From positions 1-42,771 of the IMG/VR virus record IMGVR_UViG_3300033141_003386: 42,771 nt of DNA; one strand, written 5' to 3'. Numbering within the stretch: position 1 is the stretch's first letter; each line of letters starts with the position of its first letter. The stretch comes from a virus. Below are positions 18,064 to 26,392 of the stretch, piece by piece. The position numbers and the translations under genes were made by a program. A model generated the notes under the pieces. The model did not search any database. It was not told where the DNA came from and saw nothing but the letters and a program-made list of their open reading frames with translations.

Positions 18064-18941
18064 TATGACGGCCCTGTAACCAGTGTCGGGTTCTGACCAA
18101 GCGGCAAACCGGCACTCACACTCGGCATCTGCTTCACAATCGCCGACCGGGCGTGCCGGATATTGTCCCGCACCATGTTTTCGAGCAACTGCGCAGCTAT
18201 AACATGATCTTCGGGTTTCTGCGTATACATGGCAGCCAGATGAGCGATTACAACATGATCGTATTTCGGCGGCGTATCGAGCAGATCCGCTTCCCCGCCC
18301 ATCACGGTAGGCTGTTTAAGATACTGGTACGCGTAACTGATAACGTCGCCGGGAGCCGGATACAACCGCACTTGCGGGTAACCGCTGCTGTCTTCCCCGA
18401 ACAACGCGTATCGTGTCGGCGTACCGGCCGCGCCGGCGGCCGAATAGAACTCTTCAATCTGTTCGATAGTCCATTCACCCATCACCACGTTGTTTGTTGC
18501 GTCTCGAAGAACCAGCATCTTGTTGAAATCCGATGCAAGAGCATAAACATCTTGATAGATGATGTGGCTCAACCCGGAATCGGTTGATCCTTCATAGTTC
18601 CGGTCCAAGGTACCGCTGGTAGCGCTGACGTATGTAAACGTATACTCGACGGTGCTGTTATCGATAGCTATCTTGCGACCGGTCATACTCGACGTCCATG
18701 TCGTACCGGACCCCGTGATACTGGTGCTGCCGTTCGTGACCGAAACCGTACCGGTGTTGTACGCATCAACTGTCGCCAACGTCCCGGACTTCTGCATAAA
18801 AGACCATTCAGCCCGTTTCAGAATGTGCATCATCACGGCGGTCAGATTGGCGTATGCGCCGAACATATGAGGCGTAAGTCCTCTTTGCACAAGATGATTA
18901 TAAGTCTCGCGTAGAATCGTGAGTGCAGACGTGTTTGCCAT
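18063..18941 (-). CDS. Tail adaptor-like protein with a beta insertion
   Basis: 292 residues. The N-terminal helical part (TILRETYNHLVQRGL) and C-terminal helical part (PPKYDHVVIAHLAAMYTQKPEDHVIAAQLLENMVRDNI) resemble gp11/gp6-type head-tail adaptors. Between them, at about 60-110, lies a beta segment (VSVTNGSTSITGSGTTWTSSMTGRKI) typical of phage tail attachments. It lies directly after the nozzle gene in operon order and before another adaptor-like gene, so it probably sits at the portal-tail joint. Confidence 0.65.
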   Translation of the reverse strand: MANTSALTILRETYNHLVQRGLTPHMFGAYANLTAVMMHILKRAEWSFMQKSGTLATVDAYNTGTVSVTNGSTSITGSGTTWTSSMTGRKIAIDNSTVEYTFTYVSATSGTLDRNYEGSTDSGLSHIIYQDVYALASDFNKMLVLRDATNNVVMGEWTIEQIEEFYSAAGAAGTPTRYALFGEDSSGYPQVRLYPAPGDVISYAYQYLKQPTVMGGEADLLDTPPKYDHVVIAHLAAMYTQKPEDHVIAAQLLENMVRDNIRHARSAIVKQMPSVSAGLPLGQNPTLVTGPS

Positions 18942-18947
18942 GACGGG

Positions 18948-19574
18948 TTACACCCCCTTTGTATCAGCGCCGCTACGCTGGATGTCAGCAAGAAACTGTT
19001 GGAACCTGGTCTGGTAAGCCTGTTGCATCATCTGTACCTTATCGGGCGAATGGTTGAGCGTCTTATACAGTTCGTACCGGGCACCGTCCATCAAACACGC
19101 GTCCCACTGTGCACCGAAAATAGGCGTGTCGCTGTTCGCGCTCATGTCGGACGGCAAAAACTCGCCATCGTACTTGTATGTACCGGCATCGCCAGCTTCA
19201 GGAATAGGATGAAACTCGATCTTCATCTCGTTGCTGGTCCCGAGATCAATTACACGTGCGATTTCCGGTGTCCCCGCACGGTCGTAGTCGGTTACAAGAT
19301 TGTTCCACGCATCGTTCGTAACGACATCGATCTTGCCAGTAGTCGTAACCGCCGGTCGTACACGCAACACTTTTCGACATGCTGCATCGAGATCGTAATC
19401 CGCCGTACCGGCTACAACCGTGATATCCTTTACATCACGTTGCCACGAGTTGGGACTGAACGCGCACATCTCTCTGTACGCGACATTGATCGCTTTTTTG
19501 ATATGATCAAGCCTGTCGGCGGTGGTCGAGCCAATAGATTCCTGCAGCTCTACCTGCATTTCCTGAAAGGTCAT
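18948..19574 (-). CDS. Head-tail adaptor (gp11-like)
   Basis: 208 residues; ATG at 19574 with AGAAGGAGA upstream. TFQEMQVELQESIGSTTADRLDHIKKAINVAYREMCAF is the helical start typical of tail tubular A-like adaptors, with the C-terminal helix ACLMDGARYELYKTLNHSPDKVQMMQQAYQTRFQQFLADIQR. The middle is beta-rich. It probably joins portal to nozzle. Two adaptor-like genes in a row (this and 18063) may form a two-ring neck. Confidence 0.72.
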   Translation of the reverse strand: MTFQEMQVELQESIGSTTADRLDHIKKAINVAYREMCAFSPNSWQRDVKDITVVAGTADYDLDAACRKVLRVRPAVTTTGKIDVVTNDAWNNLVTDYDRAGTPEIARVIDLGTSNEMKIEFHPIPEAGDAGTYKYDGEFLPSDMSANSDTPIFGAQWDACLMDGARYELYKTLNHSPDKVQMMQQAYQTRFQQFLADIQRSGADTKGV

Positions 19575-19774
19575 TTGCTACGTCTCCTTCTACCAGCCGA
19601 CCGATGTGTTGTTCGTCGGGTAGACTTTCTGCCGGTAGGTTTCCATCCATGCTTCACGCCACGTAACAGACGAATAGCCCTGTCAGCAGCGGCCGGGCTG
19701 CTACACCGCTGTTTCACACGCCACGAGCCGCCCTTCTTGTGGAGCACTGAGCCCCCTCGTCGTTTGTACGGCAT
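19571..19774 (-). CDS. Small basic protein
   Basis: 67 residues from ATG 19774 (MPYKRRGGSVLHKKGGSWRVKQ). Strongly basic, with RLLRGVKHGWKPTGRKSTRRTTH. The pattern GGSV-x-KKGGxW-x-VKxR resembles small basic proteins that sit between capsid and tail genes in other phages, role unknown. An upstream in-frame start inside the previous gene is rejected. Its 3' end overlaps the adaptor start by 4 bp. Confidence 0.6.
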   Translation of the reverse strand: MPYKRRGGSVLHKKGGSWRVKQRCSSPAAADRAIRLLRGVKHGWKPTGRKSTRRTTHRSAGRRRRSK

Positions 19775-20603
19775 CGGTCGATTCTCTCCCTTCCGTACGA
19801 ATAAAAGCGTCCAGCCAGTCTCGGGCTTCTGCGATTCGTTTCTCGTTCGCATCGGCATCGTCTGCCGGCCAGTACACCTCTGCAAACTGCTTCTGGTAAT
19901 GCCGCTCGTTAATCACCATCGGCAGCCGCGATACATGATCGACAATAACTCCGCTGTGCACGTTCAGCTCGTACCCAAGCTGTTTCAACTGCCAGCTGAT
20001 AGCCATATCGACGCTGAACATCGAGTTGATCTTGAAGATGCTTTCACCGCAGTTGCGCCAATACGGACTTTCTTCTTCGATCCGGCGTAACGCGTCCATA
20101 CGGATCAGCGTACAGCCTAACCCGGTTCCATCAACCGAGATAATCCTGTTCTGCGGATACGTACGGAAATTGATATACGCCCGGTGATCGCTCTGGAACT
20201 CGCCGCGCCGTTTAGACGCCATCTCACTGTCGGCTTCTTTGAACAGCAACGGCCACGGCTCTTCCGGTTCGTTCAAGAAATACAAAGCCGCCAGATGGTC
20301 GAGGTTCCGCCGTTTGACCGTCGCCCACATCGTCGTGAACGTATGACCTTTACTTTCCGGCATCATGTCGGCTTCAAACGCAAAGAACCAGTCTGCACCA
20401 TAATCTTTCGCAGATTCGTAACAGCACTGGTACGCCAACTCGATGTTGCCCGTCTGTACGGTCTTAAACGCTACATCGACTTCAGGGAACGCTCGACCGA
20501 ACTCAAACCAGTTCAGCGAACATCTTAACCGGGCTATCTCGGCACATATCTGCGTATAGCTGGGGGTCGCCACAAAAATGCGCTCTTTACGTGTTGTCAA
20601 CAT
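19701..20603 (-). CDS. GT-A-like glycosyltransferase
   Basis: 300 residues from ATG 20603; a GTG at 20618 is possible. The N-terminal IFVATPSYTQICAEIARLRCSLNWFEFG and YESAKDYGADWFFAFEADMMPE are a GT-A nucleotide-sugar fold, with EAD in the place of the DxD metal site. VDGTGLGCTLIRMDALRRIEEESPYW is the usual acceptor-side strand, and SVDMAISWQLKQLGYELNVHSGVIVDHV resembles the catalytic segment with a possible base (D or H). Glycosyltransferases of this shape are found in some phages between head and neck genes. Probable target: a virion protein or host polysaccharide. It overlaps the small basic gene downstream by 74 bp. Confidence 0.8.
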   Translation of the reverse strand: MLTTRKERIFVATPSYTQICAEIARLRCSLNWFEFGRAFPEVDVAFKTVQTGNIELAYQCCYESAKDYGADWFFAFEADMMPESKGHTFTTMWATVKRRNLDHLAALYFLNEPEEPWPLLFKEADSEMASKRRGEFQSDHRAYINFRTYPQNRIISVDGTGLGCTLIRMDALRRIEEESPYWRNCGESIFKINSMFSVDMAISWQLKQLGYELNVHSGVIVDHVSRLPMVINERHYQKQFAEVYWPADDADANEKRIAEARDWLDAFIRTEGRESTDAVQTTRGLSAPQEGRLVACETAV

Positions 20604-20863
20604 ACCGTGTATACCCACTCCCGCAGTTTCGACCGGTTAAGATGTCCGGCCAGAACAATTATGACCAACAACCTCAGCAACAGTCGCAGTTTTGTACGAC
20701 GATGAAACGACTCTACCCCGAACATCACCGGTAACGCGCCGCATCGAGCACATTTGTACCCGTCTTGTTCGACCTGGTCCCGGATATACGGGTCATACGC
20801 GATGGCCTTACACCGTGCACACATTGCCCAACTGTCCGGGTCCAGAAACCTGGCTGGATTCAC
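20597..20863 (-). CDS. Zinc-ribbon protein with one membrane segment
   Basis: 88 residues from a GTG with GGAGGT upstream. CARC and CARC (residues 15-18 and 38-41) form a paired CxxC zinc ribbon. LRLLLRLLVIIVLAGHL (about 59-75) is one hydrophobic segment. Function unknown. It overlaps the glycosyltransferase by a few bases in the late operon. Confidence 0.6.
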   Translation of the reverse strand: MNPARFLDPDSWAMCARCKAIAYDPYIRDQVEQDGYKCARCGALPVMFGVESFHRRTKLRLLLRLLVIIVLAGHLNRSKLREWVYTVC

Positions 20864-20917
20864 ACCGTTACCTCCGTACGGGCGGAACCTCTCGATCCCG
20901 CCCGTACATCGAATCTC

Positions 20918-21364
20918 CTAAAAGTTGTTCGTATAGCTACCGAACACCAACACACTTTTCAGTGCCGGTGTGGTAGCCGTATACGCTTCACACAGAACTG
21001 CAAACGCCGGTTTACCGTCCGCTGCACCGCTACGCGTGAAGTAGTCCACACCGTTAGCGGTAATCAACACATCACCCAACGCCGAGCCCGTATTCCCGCT
21101 AACGTACGCGTCTACGGGTCCCAGGGTCTGTATTTTTACAGCGTCACCATCGGCTTTGGCTTCCAGGCACACACCGGCGAAGGCACTGAGATTCGCCGTT
21201 GCAGGTTGTTTGACTGTAAGCCCGTCGGTCGACGAACTGACATCAAAGTTCACAACGTTACCAACGACCGTTGCACTGCCGGTACCGTTCTTCACGTACA
21301 TGTAGTGTTTCTCGGCTTTCATCTTGGCAACGTCGGTTGTGTTCAGACCTTCACCAAATCCCAT
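20918..21364 (-). CDS. Head decoration-like protein
   Basis: 148 residues with AAGGAGGTGAAGG upstream. A beta-rich, Ala/Gly/Val-rich composition (SATVVGNVVNFDVSSSTDGLTVKQPATANLSAFAGVCLE, LGDVLITANGVDYF) and a place directly downstream of the major capsid gene suggest a head-decoration or capsid-cement protein. Family assignment by place and composition only. Confidence 0.65.
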   Translation of the reverse strand: MGFGEGLNTTDVAKMKAEKHYMYVKNGTGSATVVGNVVNFDVSSSTDGLTVKQPATANLSAFAGVCLEAKADGDAVKIQTLGPVDAYVSGNTGSALGDVLITANGVDYFTRSGAADGKPAFAVLCEAYTATTPALKSVLVFGSYTNNF

Positions 21365-21381
21365 TTTCCTTCACCTCCTTA

Positions 21382-22422
21382 CTACGCGGCTGCCGGCGCA
21401 TCTATACCGTAGATGACCGTTTGGAACCGCGGGTTAGTGCAGAACAGCTGGTGCGCAAGGAAGAATCTGGTGAACAGCGAGAACTGTTCGTCGCTTTTAC
21501 GCCACTCGTCTGCGGTAAAGTTCAGACCGGCCATCCGGTACCATTTCAGGTACTTGAGGTTGAGGATATAGACGCCATGACCGGTTTCGTTGCTGGCGCC
21601 CGGCTTATAATCCTCAATGTAATCGTCAACGAGGATCGGTAGACCGCGGAACACCGGGAATACAAGGCCAAGATCACCTTTGTTCCCACCCCGCGGCATA
21701 TCTTCCTGCACGAGATTGAAGGTCTTGAACCCGACCTTTTCCATGTACCCCATAACCGTGTTACCGGTGATGATAACCGAGTTTAGGGCATTTTCCAGAT
21801 CGTTCTGTGTGGCTTTCCGAATATACGTCGACAGATGGTTGATCAACTTGTTGTCGTTGACGCTACCGTCAGAGTTGTACGTATAGGCAGAGCCACAGTC
21901 CTGTACGTTGTTACGCCACCACGAATAGGTCGCCCGGTTGATGTTGGCATACGTCCCGGTCGAATCACCGTTGTACGGTACAGCTGATTTCAACCCCAAA
22001 AAATGGGTGCCTGTATCGAACATCAGTTTACTGACCTTCGTGCGCATCGTCCGTTTGGCATGTTCGGTTTTTGACCGTTGCAGATCGGCGATCTGGTCAG
22101 GGCCTTTTGCCTCATATATGTCCGCACGGTCGCACACTATAGGAACCTGCAGGTACGCCCAATTCATTTTCGCGCCTTTGAACGGATCGGTTTCGACCGT
22201 CGTCAGCACTTCGTACCCGTCAAACTCCTGGGACAAACCTTCTTCTACTTCTAACCGGACATCGAGCTCACGTCCACCTTTCAGGATAACGCTACCAGCT
22301 CGTTCCATTTTTCGCAGCAACGGGTTACCTTCGTACCATGTGTTCTCCATACGGGGCAGAATCGTTGTACGAACGTGTGCCCACATCTGGTCAAAGGTTC
22401 TGGTATCGGTTATTGCTGCCAC
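21382..22422 (-). CDS. Major capsid protein (HK97-fold type)
   Basis: 346 residues, GTG start at 22422 with GAGGAG upstream. The pattern FDQMWAHVRTTILPRMENTWYEGNPLLRKME, then KGAKMNWAYLQVPIVCDRADIYE, ENALNSVIITGNTVMGYMEKV (P-loop/A-domain) and VFRGLPILVDDYIED, FSLFTRFFLAHQLFCTNPRFQTVIYGI at the end, is that of HK97-like phage capsid proteins. Length and place after the scaffold fit. It forms the shell; no prohead protease is seen, so maturation cleavage is doubtful. Confidence 0.88.
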   Translation of the reverse strand: MAAITDTRTFDQMWAHVRTTILPRMENTWYEGNPLLRKMERAGSVILKGGRELDVRLEVEEGLSQEFDGYEVLTTVETDPFKGAKMNWAYLQVPIVCDRADIYEAKGPDQIADLQRSKTEHAKRTMRTKVSKLMFDTGTHFLGLKSAVPYNGDSTGTYANINRATYSWWRNNVQDCGSAYTYNSDGSVNDNKLINHLSTYIRKATQNDLENALNSVIITGNTVMGYMEKVGFKTFNLVQEDMPRGGNKGDLGLVFPVFRGLPILVDDYIEDYKPGASNETGHGVYILNLKYLKWYRMAGLNFTADEWRKSDEQFSLFTRFFLAHQLFCTNPRFQTVIYGIDAPAAA

Positions 22423-22451
22423 TTCTATTCAACTCCTCAATACATACCGTC

Positions 22452-23444
22452 CTACCCGCCGGGCATCATGCCTGCCGGAATATCACCGGCACTTATTTCG
22501 GTCGCGCGCGAGACTTTCTCTGTTATCTGTTTCCACGCGTCGTCGATGGTTTCGGGTTGAGAACGGCGACCCGGAGAAGCGCTGCCCGGCACCGGCAGAT
22601 GAGCCGCAACGTTACGGGAGTTACCTCCCGGAACCTGCTGTTGCTGTGCTGCCAGACTGGACATAAGATCAGGCTGTTCGGCATGTTTCGCGCCAGCTAC
22701 CATCTGGAACTGAACCTCAATAGGCAGCTGCCAGAAATATGTGCCGTTCGGGAAACGTACCGTACGTTGCCGTTCTCGCACCTCATCCAGGTACTGACTC
22801 ATGTGTGGGTGGGCGGTCGTATACTCCATTTCCTTCTGTCGCAAGACAGACTCGGCAAGCACGGCCTGTTGCTGTTGTATGGTTGCCTGTAACGCCTGAA
22901 GTTGCTTCTGAACTTCAGACTGTTCACTGGCAATCCTGCTCTTTGTCAGATGGTCCAGAGCGCGGAGAGCCGCGCCCGGATCGTCCGGATTCTGCTCGAA
23001 TATCTGTCGAGCTTCAGCAAGAGGGTCGCTTGTCGGTCCAGCTTGTCCCTGGGTAGAGGGAGCATTTTGACCTGGTGCGCCGTCTATAGAGGGGTTTAGA
23101 ACTGCGGCAGACATGACATGTTCCAGTTTGGAACGAGCTTCTGCCGGTAACGATAGAAGCCTCTCACCCAAATGCAACGCCTCTTCTTTGCCGCTAAACC
23201 GTCTCTTTAGTTCGGCTGCTTCTTGTGCATACTTTGTCCATCGGCTTTGTTCGGCTCTTGCCGTCAGGTCACGAACGGAGTTGACAAGCTCTTCAACTTC
23301 TTCGCCATACGACCCATCAGGCAACGATTCGCGGAACGCTCCAATCCGGCGTTCCAGATTTTCCCTGTCGATCTCCAACTGCGTCAGATCGTCAGGCGTT
23401 TGTTCAGACCCGTCAGGAGGCTGAACGTCAAACTGATTACCCAT
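22452..23444 (-). CDS. Scaffold-like protein
   Basis: 330 residues, ATG 23444 with AAGAAGGGG upstream. Acidic N-terminus; about 20-110 is charged helix (EIDRENLERRIGAFRESL, LTARAEQSRWTKYAQEAAELKRRF). About 175-215 is a Gln-rich coiled coil (SEVQKQLQALQATIQQQQAVLAESVLRQ), and the C-terminal tail is Pro/Gly-rich with a helix. This layout, directly before the major capsid gene, is that of a phage scaffolding protein. No protease motif is present. Confidence 0.75.
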   Translation of the reverse strand: MGNQFDVQPPDGSEQTPDDLTQLEIDRENLERRIGAFRESLPDGSYGEEVEELVNSVRDLTARAEQSRWTKYAQEAAELKRRFSGKEEALHLGERLLSLPAEARSKLEHVMSAAVLNPSIDGAPGQNAPSTQGQAGPTSDPLAEARQIFEQNPDDPGAALRALDHLTKSRIASEQSEVQKQLQALQATIQQQQAVLAESVLRQKEMEYTTAHPHMSQYLDEVRERQRTVRFPNGTYFWQLPIEVQFQMVAGAKHAEQPDLMSSLAAQQQQVPGGNSRNVAAHLPVPGSASPGRRSQPETIDDAWKQITEKVSRATEISAGDIPAGMMPGG

Positions 23445-23475
23445 CGTACGTCCCCTTCTTGATACGATCCCCTGA

Positions 23476-23685
23476 TCAGGTTGCTTTTACCTGCACATCC
23501 GCGTTGAGGATGCACCTAACCGCAACCGGATCAACTTCGCATCCGTGAAGTTCCTGTACTTTTGCCACCAAAGCGGAGACCGTTTCGTCGGGAAACCGAT
23601 CCCGAGCGGCTATCTCCGCATCTACACGCTGTTTCAGAGCCGTTAAATCGGCGTCTGTGAGACCCGTTATGTTTACTATTGCCAT
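23476..23685 (-). CDS. Small hypothetical protein
   Basis: 69 residues from ATG 23685, with GGAGAAGG upstream. MAIVNITGLTDADLTALKQRVDAEIAARDRFPDETVSALVAKVQ is a compact helical protein; no family recognised. An ATG 24 bases further upstream lacks a site. It follows a two-hairpin element (23713-23790). Confidence 0.6.
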   Translation of the reverse strand: MAIVNITGLTDADLTALKQRVDAEIAARDRFPDETVSALVAKVQELHGCEVDPVAVRCILNADVQVKAT

Positions 23686-23712
23686 GTCCTTCTCCATTCG
23701 ATCCCCCAAAAG

Positions 23713-23790
23713 AAAACGACCTACACCTCAATGACCTGATCAGGTGAAGGTCGTTTTTCTCTTTTTACATCGCGTGCGGCCTACACGCGA
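23713..23790 (-). promoter_or_regulatory. Two-hairpin element, copy upstream of the scaffold/capsid genes
   Basis: Hairpin A: AAAACGACC (23713-23721) and GGTCGTTTT (23749-23757), with the palindrome ACCTGATCAGGT in its arm and loop. Hairpin B: TCGCGTG (23770-23776), loop CGGCCTA, CACGCGA (23784-23790), seven perfect pairs. Read on the minus strand, B comes first, then A followed by T-rich sequence, then the next start at 23685. Bases 23734-23755 are identical to 28077-28098. Compare the copy at 28059-28123: B has the same 7-base loop but a different, still perfect stem. Probably a weak terminator, processing site or antiterminator site in the late operon. Confidence 0.7.
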
Positions 23791-23810
23791 ATATAGTCTA
23801 TGGGGGATAT

Positions 23811-24176
23811 TTAGTTATCTATACGCTCTCCTTGTCGTCCCGCTGCACCCACATGATCGTACGGCTGCACACCTGTAATACGTGAAAGCTCATCTTTCGA
23901 CACAATATGATAGTTGCCTCGTGCCAGAACACTCTCGACCTGCCGGTGTGTACGGACTTCTGGCGGTCGTTGTCCCGGTAACACACTATGGATCAGAGCC
24001 TCTTGGACTTCTGCCCTTGCACCCGGACCCAACTCCGTAGAACTCGGCCGTTCACTCATATAATCTCGTGTACACCGCCTGTCACATCGGGGACACTTGG
24101 CGGATCGACGGTGTTTTATCGTACGCTGCACGATAAACACGCCATGTTCCGGACATTTGAACACGTACTGTGGCAT
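23811..24176 (-). CDS. FmdB-like zinc-ribbon phage protein
   Basis: 121 residues. MPQYVFKCPEHGVFIVQRTIKHRRSAKCPRCDRRCTRDY is the FmdB/CxxC zinc-ribbon start found in many phage genomes near the portal and scaffold genes. The C-terminal part is helical. A virion or assembly role is suggested by place; unknown in detail. The start lies just after the portal stop. Confidence 0.72.
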   Translation of the reverse strand: MPQYVFKCPEHGVFIVQRTIKHRRSAKCPRCDRRCTRDYMSERPSSTELGPGARAEVQEALIHSVLPGQRPPEVRTHRQVESVLARGNYHIVSKDELSRITGVQPYDHVGAAGRQGERIDN

Positions 24177-24178
24177 AG

Positions 24179-26392
24179 TTACCCTTGTTGCATCCTTCCG
24201 AGATAGTTTGCCAACTGACCGGAACCGCCTTCTCCGGCCGTGGCATAAGCCGCATCAACGTTACCGCCACCGTACGGGGAAGCATTCGGACCACTGTTGC
24301 CGTTCCCGTTACCACCAGACTCGTTTGGCCCGGGCAACTGTAACAACTGGTTGGGCGGCGCACCTGTAAATACCTTGTCGATGCCGGGAATATCCCAATC
24401 GGCAAGAACAGACCGCCACGATTCGAGCAACCCTTCGGCATTGATTCGTGCACCCAAGCTCGGGAACAGTTGGATCAGCATACGAACCTCTTGAGTAAAC
24501 TCCATAAGCGTTCGCAACTTCTCCTGCCGACGCAAACTTTTCATCCGGGGTGTAGTCGACTCTTCCCGCATCTTGTACGAGAACCTGCGTGCAATCATGC
24601 TCGGTTCAAACCGCACGGCTACAGGCGGCATACCCGGCTGTTGCTGGACAGGTACAAGCCGGCCGGGACCTTGATAGAACTGCTGTATCATATTGCCCTG
24701 TACCCAGGCCGACCGCCCGATAAATATACCGATAGCCTGGAACATCCGCTCTAACCCGACTTCACGCTGTTGCGACAACGTATGAACTTCTGTAGCCGTA
24801 CGTTTCGACGGTAACGGTTGACCTATACCCAGCTCATTTTCGTTGCTCTGTTCTCGTATCTCCTGCCGTAAATCCTGTTTGTGGATATACATGTCCTGGC
24901 TGACAGGTTCGGGTTTGATTGGCAGAATCGGACCTCTACCGGCAGTCTGCGCCAAGATAGAATTAAGCCCTTCTACAGGTACAAGCGCATCCGAACGAAG
25001 CGAACTTAACGTGCTTCCCAGATTCTGGCTCAACATTGCGTCGATAAGCTGTATATTCTTGCCCTCGACACGGGCCTGACGCATAATGGCCGCACGTACC
25101 AGCAGATATTCTTCGACTATCGGGCGCCATGTGGCTACATCGTCGTTCGGATACTGGCCGACAACCGGTCGATTCCAACTCAAATACGAGAACGGCAAAT
25201 ACGGGACACCGTCAATATCCCTGTACGGCAACTCATCATAATACAACGGTGCATGAGCGTTATCGGTCAGTATTAAAACGCGGTTGTTATACTTCCGACC
25301 GCGCAACAGCGGGTCTTTCTTTATGAAAATGGTCCAGACCAGGATACGTCTGTCAATATTATCCCGATTCTCACGATCTGAATCTGTCGGCCCTTCCGAC
25401 GGTGGCGGCGATATCTCGTCCCGGTTATAGTGCATAAGGTTCTTATAGTTGTGCAGTATATCTTCACCGCTGCCGGACCCGTCCTCAACATCCTGCAACC
25501 GCCGCCATTGTTTACGTTCTCGAATCTCGTGTACGCTCATCCATTGACCGTATGCAGCCCACCGGGCGTCTGTTATACGTTTAGCTTCCGGGTCCATAAG
25601 AAACAGCCACGGATAAATCGACTTACCCCAAGGCTGGTCGGCGATCACGCCCTCGTCATAATAGAAAGTCGGGTCGTCCGGCGCTATCGTGCTGGTTGGT
25701 CTAAGATCGGATTCGATATACGAAATCAATGTGGTATCCGTCGGTGACAGCGGAGATATAAGCTCGTGTACATGCCCGGTTTTCTGGTCCTCTTGCATAT
25801 ATCCGGCTTCAATCTCGTGGAAATGCCCGTCTTTTGCATTGGCAGTCGTCCGGCCGTCACCATCCCCGTCAATCCTGTATCCGTGCGAATGCTTGTTCGC
25901 GGCCCCGGTAAACCCATAGTACAGTTGGGTCGCATCTTCGTTCGGGTTATATGCAGGCATTACACCATACCCATGAACCTTGACACCGTACCCGAACATA
26001 ATCGTGTTGGTAATCGCGTCCAAATCCTCTTGAGCTTGACCCGTACGTTTCCACAGATCGTTGATCAACACTTCCATAACTTGGCTGGATTGTCGTGCTG
26101 TGAACCCGCCGGAACCAATCTGCGTGTCCTGCAGCATATCGGATTCGGTCGGAATAACGTCGATCTGCGGTTCGTGCAGGTATAATGCCGAGAGACGAGC
26201 ATGTAGATGCTGTACGATAAAGTTCGGAGTAGCAATAGCGCCGGACCGGTATCCGTCTCTATCGAGTATGGCCGGCCGGTGCATCATCTCGATGGTGCTG
26301 TTCCACTGTTGACGCCGTTTATCCTGAAGGGCAACCGCCTCTTTAATGAGGTTTACCCACCGACGCGTATTATCTCTGCTAAGTTGCGTCAT
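24179..26392 (-). CDS. Portal protein
   Basis: 737 residues; the start overlaps the terminase stop region, with GGAGG upstream. The chain has the long helical form of a podovirus/siphovirus portal with the segments AIATPNFIVQHLHARLSALYLHEPQI, WATYGQWM-like helices, the stem RPIVEEYLLVRAAIMRQARVEGKNIQLID and the wing-to-crown KSLRRQEKLRTLMEFTQEVRM. The dodecamer forms the DNA gate. Odd: residues about 167-215 hold a His-rich insertion (NKHSHGYRIDGDGDG, then GHFHEIEAGY and GHVHELISPL), a possible metal-binding loop. Confidence 0.88.
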   Translation of the reverse strand: MTQLSRDNTRRWVNLIKEAVALQDKRRQQWNSTIEMMHRPAILDRDGYRSGAIATPNFIVQHLHARLSALYLHEPQIDVIPTESDMLQDTQIGSGGFTARQSSQVMEVLINDLWKRTGQAQEDLDAITNTIMFGYGVKVHGYGVMPAYNPNEDATQLYYGFTGAANKHSHGYRIDGDGDGRTTANAKDGHFHEIEAGYMQEDQKTGHVHELISPLSPTDTTLISYIESDLRPTSTIAPDDPTFYYDEGVIADQPWGKSIYPWLFLMDPEAKRITDARWAAYGQWMSVHEIRERKQWRRLQDVEDGSGSGEDILHNYKNLMHYNRDEISPPPSEGPTDSDRENRDNIDRRILVWTIFIKKDPLLRGRKYNNRVLILTDNAHAPLYYDELPYRDIDGVPYLPFSYLSWNRPVVGQYPNDDVATWRPIVEEYLLVRAAIMRQARVEGKNIQLIDAMLSQNLGSTLSSLRSDALVPVEGLNSILAQTAGRGPILPIKPEPVSQDMYIHKQDLRQEIREQSNENELGIGQPLPSKRTATEVHTLSQQREVGLERMFQAIGIFIGRSAWVQGNMIQQFYQGPGRLVPVQQQPGMPPVAVRFEPSMIARRFSYKMREESTTPRMKSLRRQEKLRTLMEFTQEVRMLIQLFPSLGARINAEGLLESWRSVLADWDIPGIDKVFTGAPPNQLLQLPGPNESGGNGNGNSGPNASPYGGGNVDAAYATAGEGGSGQLANYLGRMQQG

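Noticed and set aside
18999-20090. Long plus-strand frame over the adaptor and glycosyltransferase genes
   Set aside because: It crosses several minus-strand genes with solid motifs; a composition shadow.
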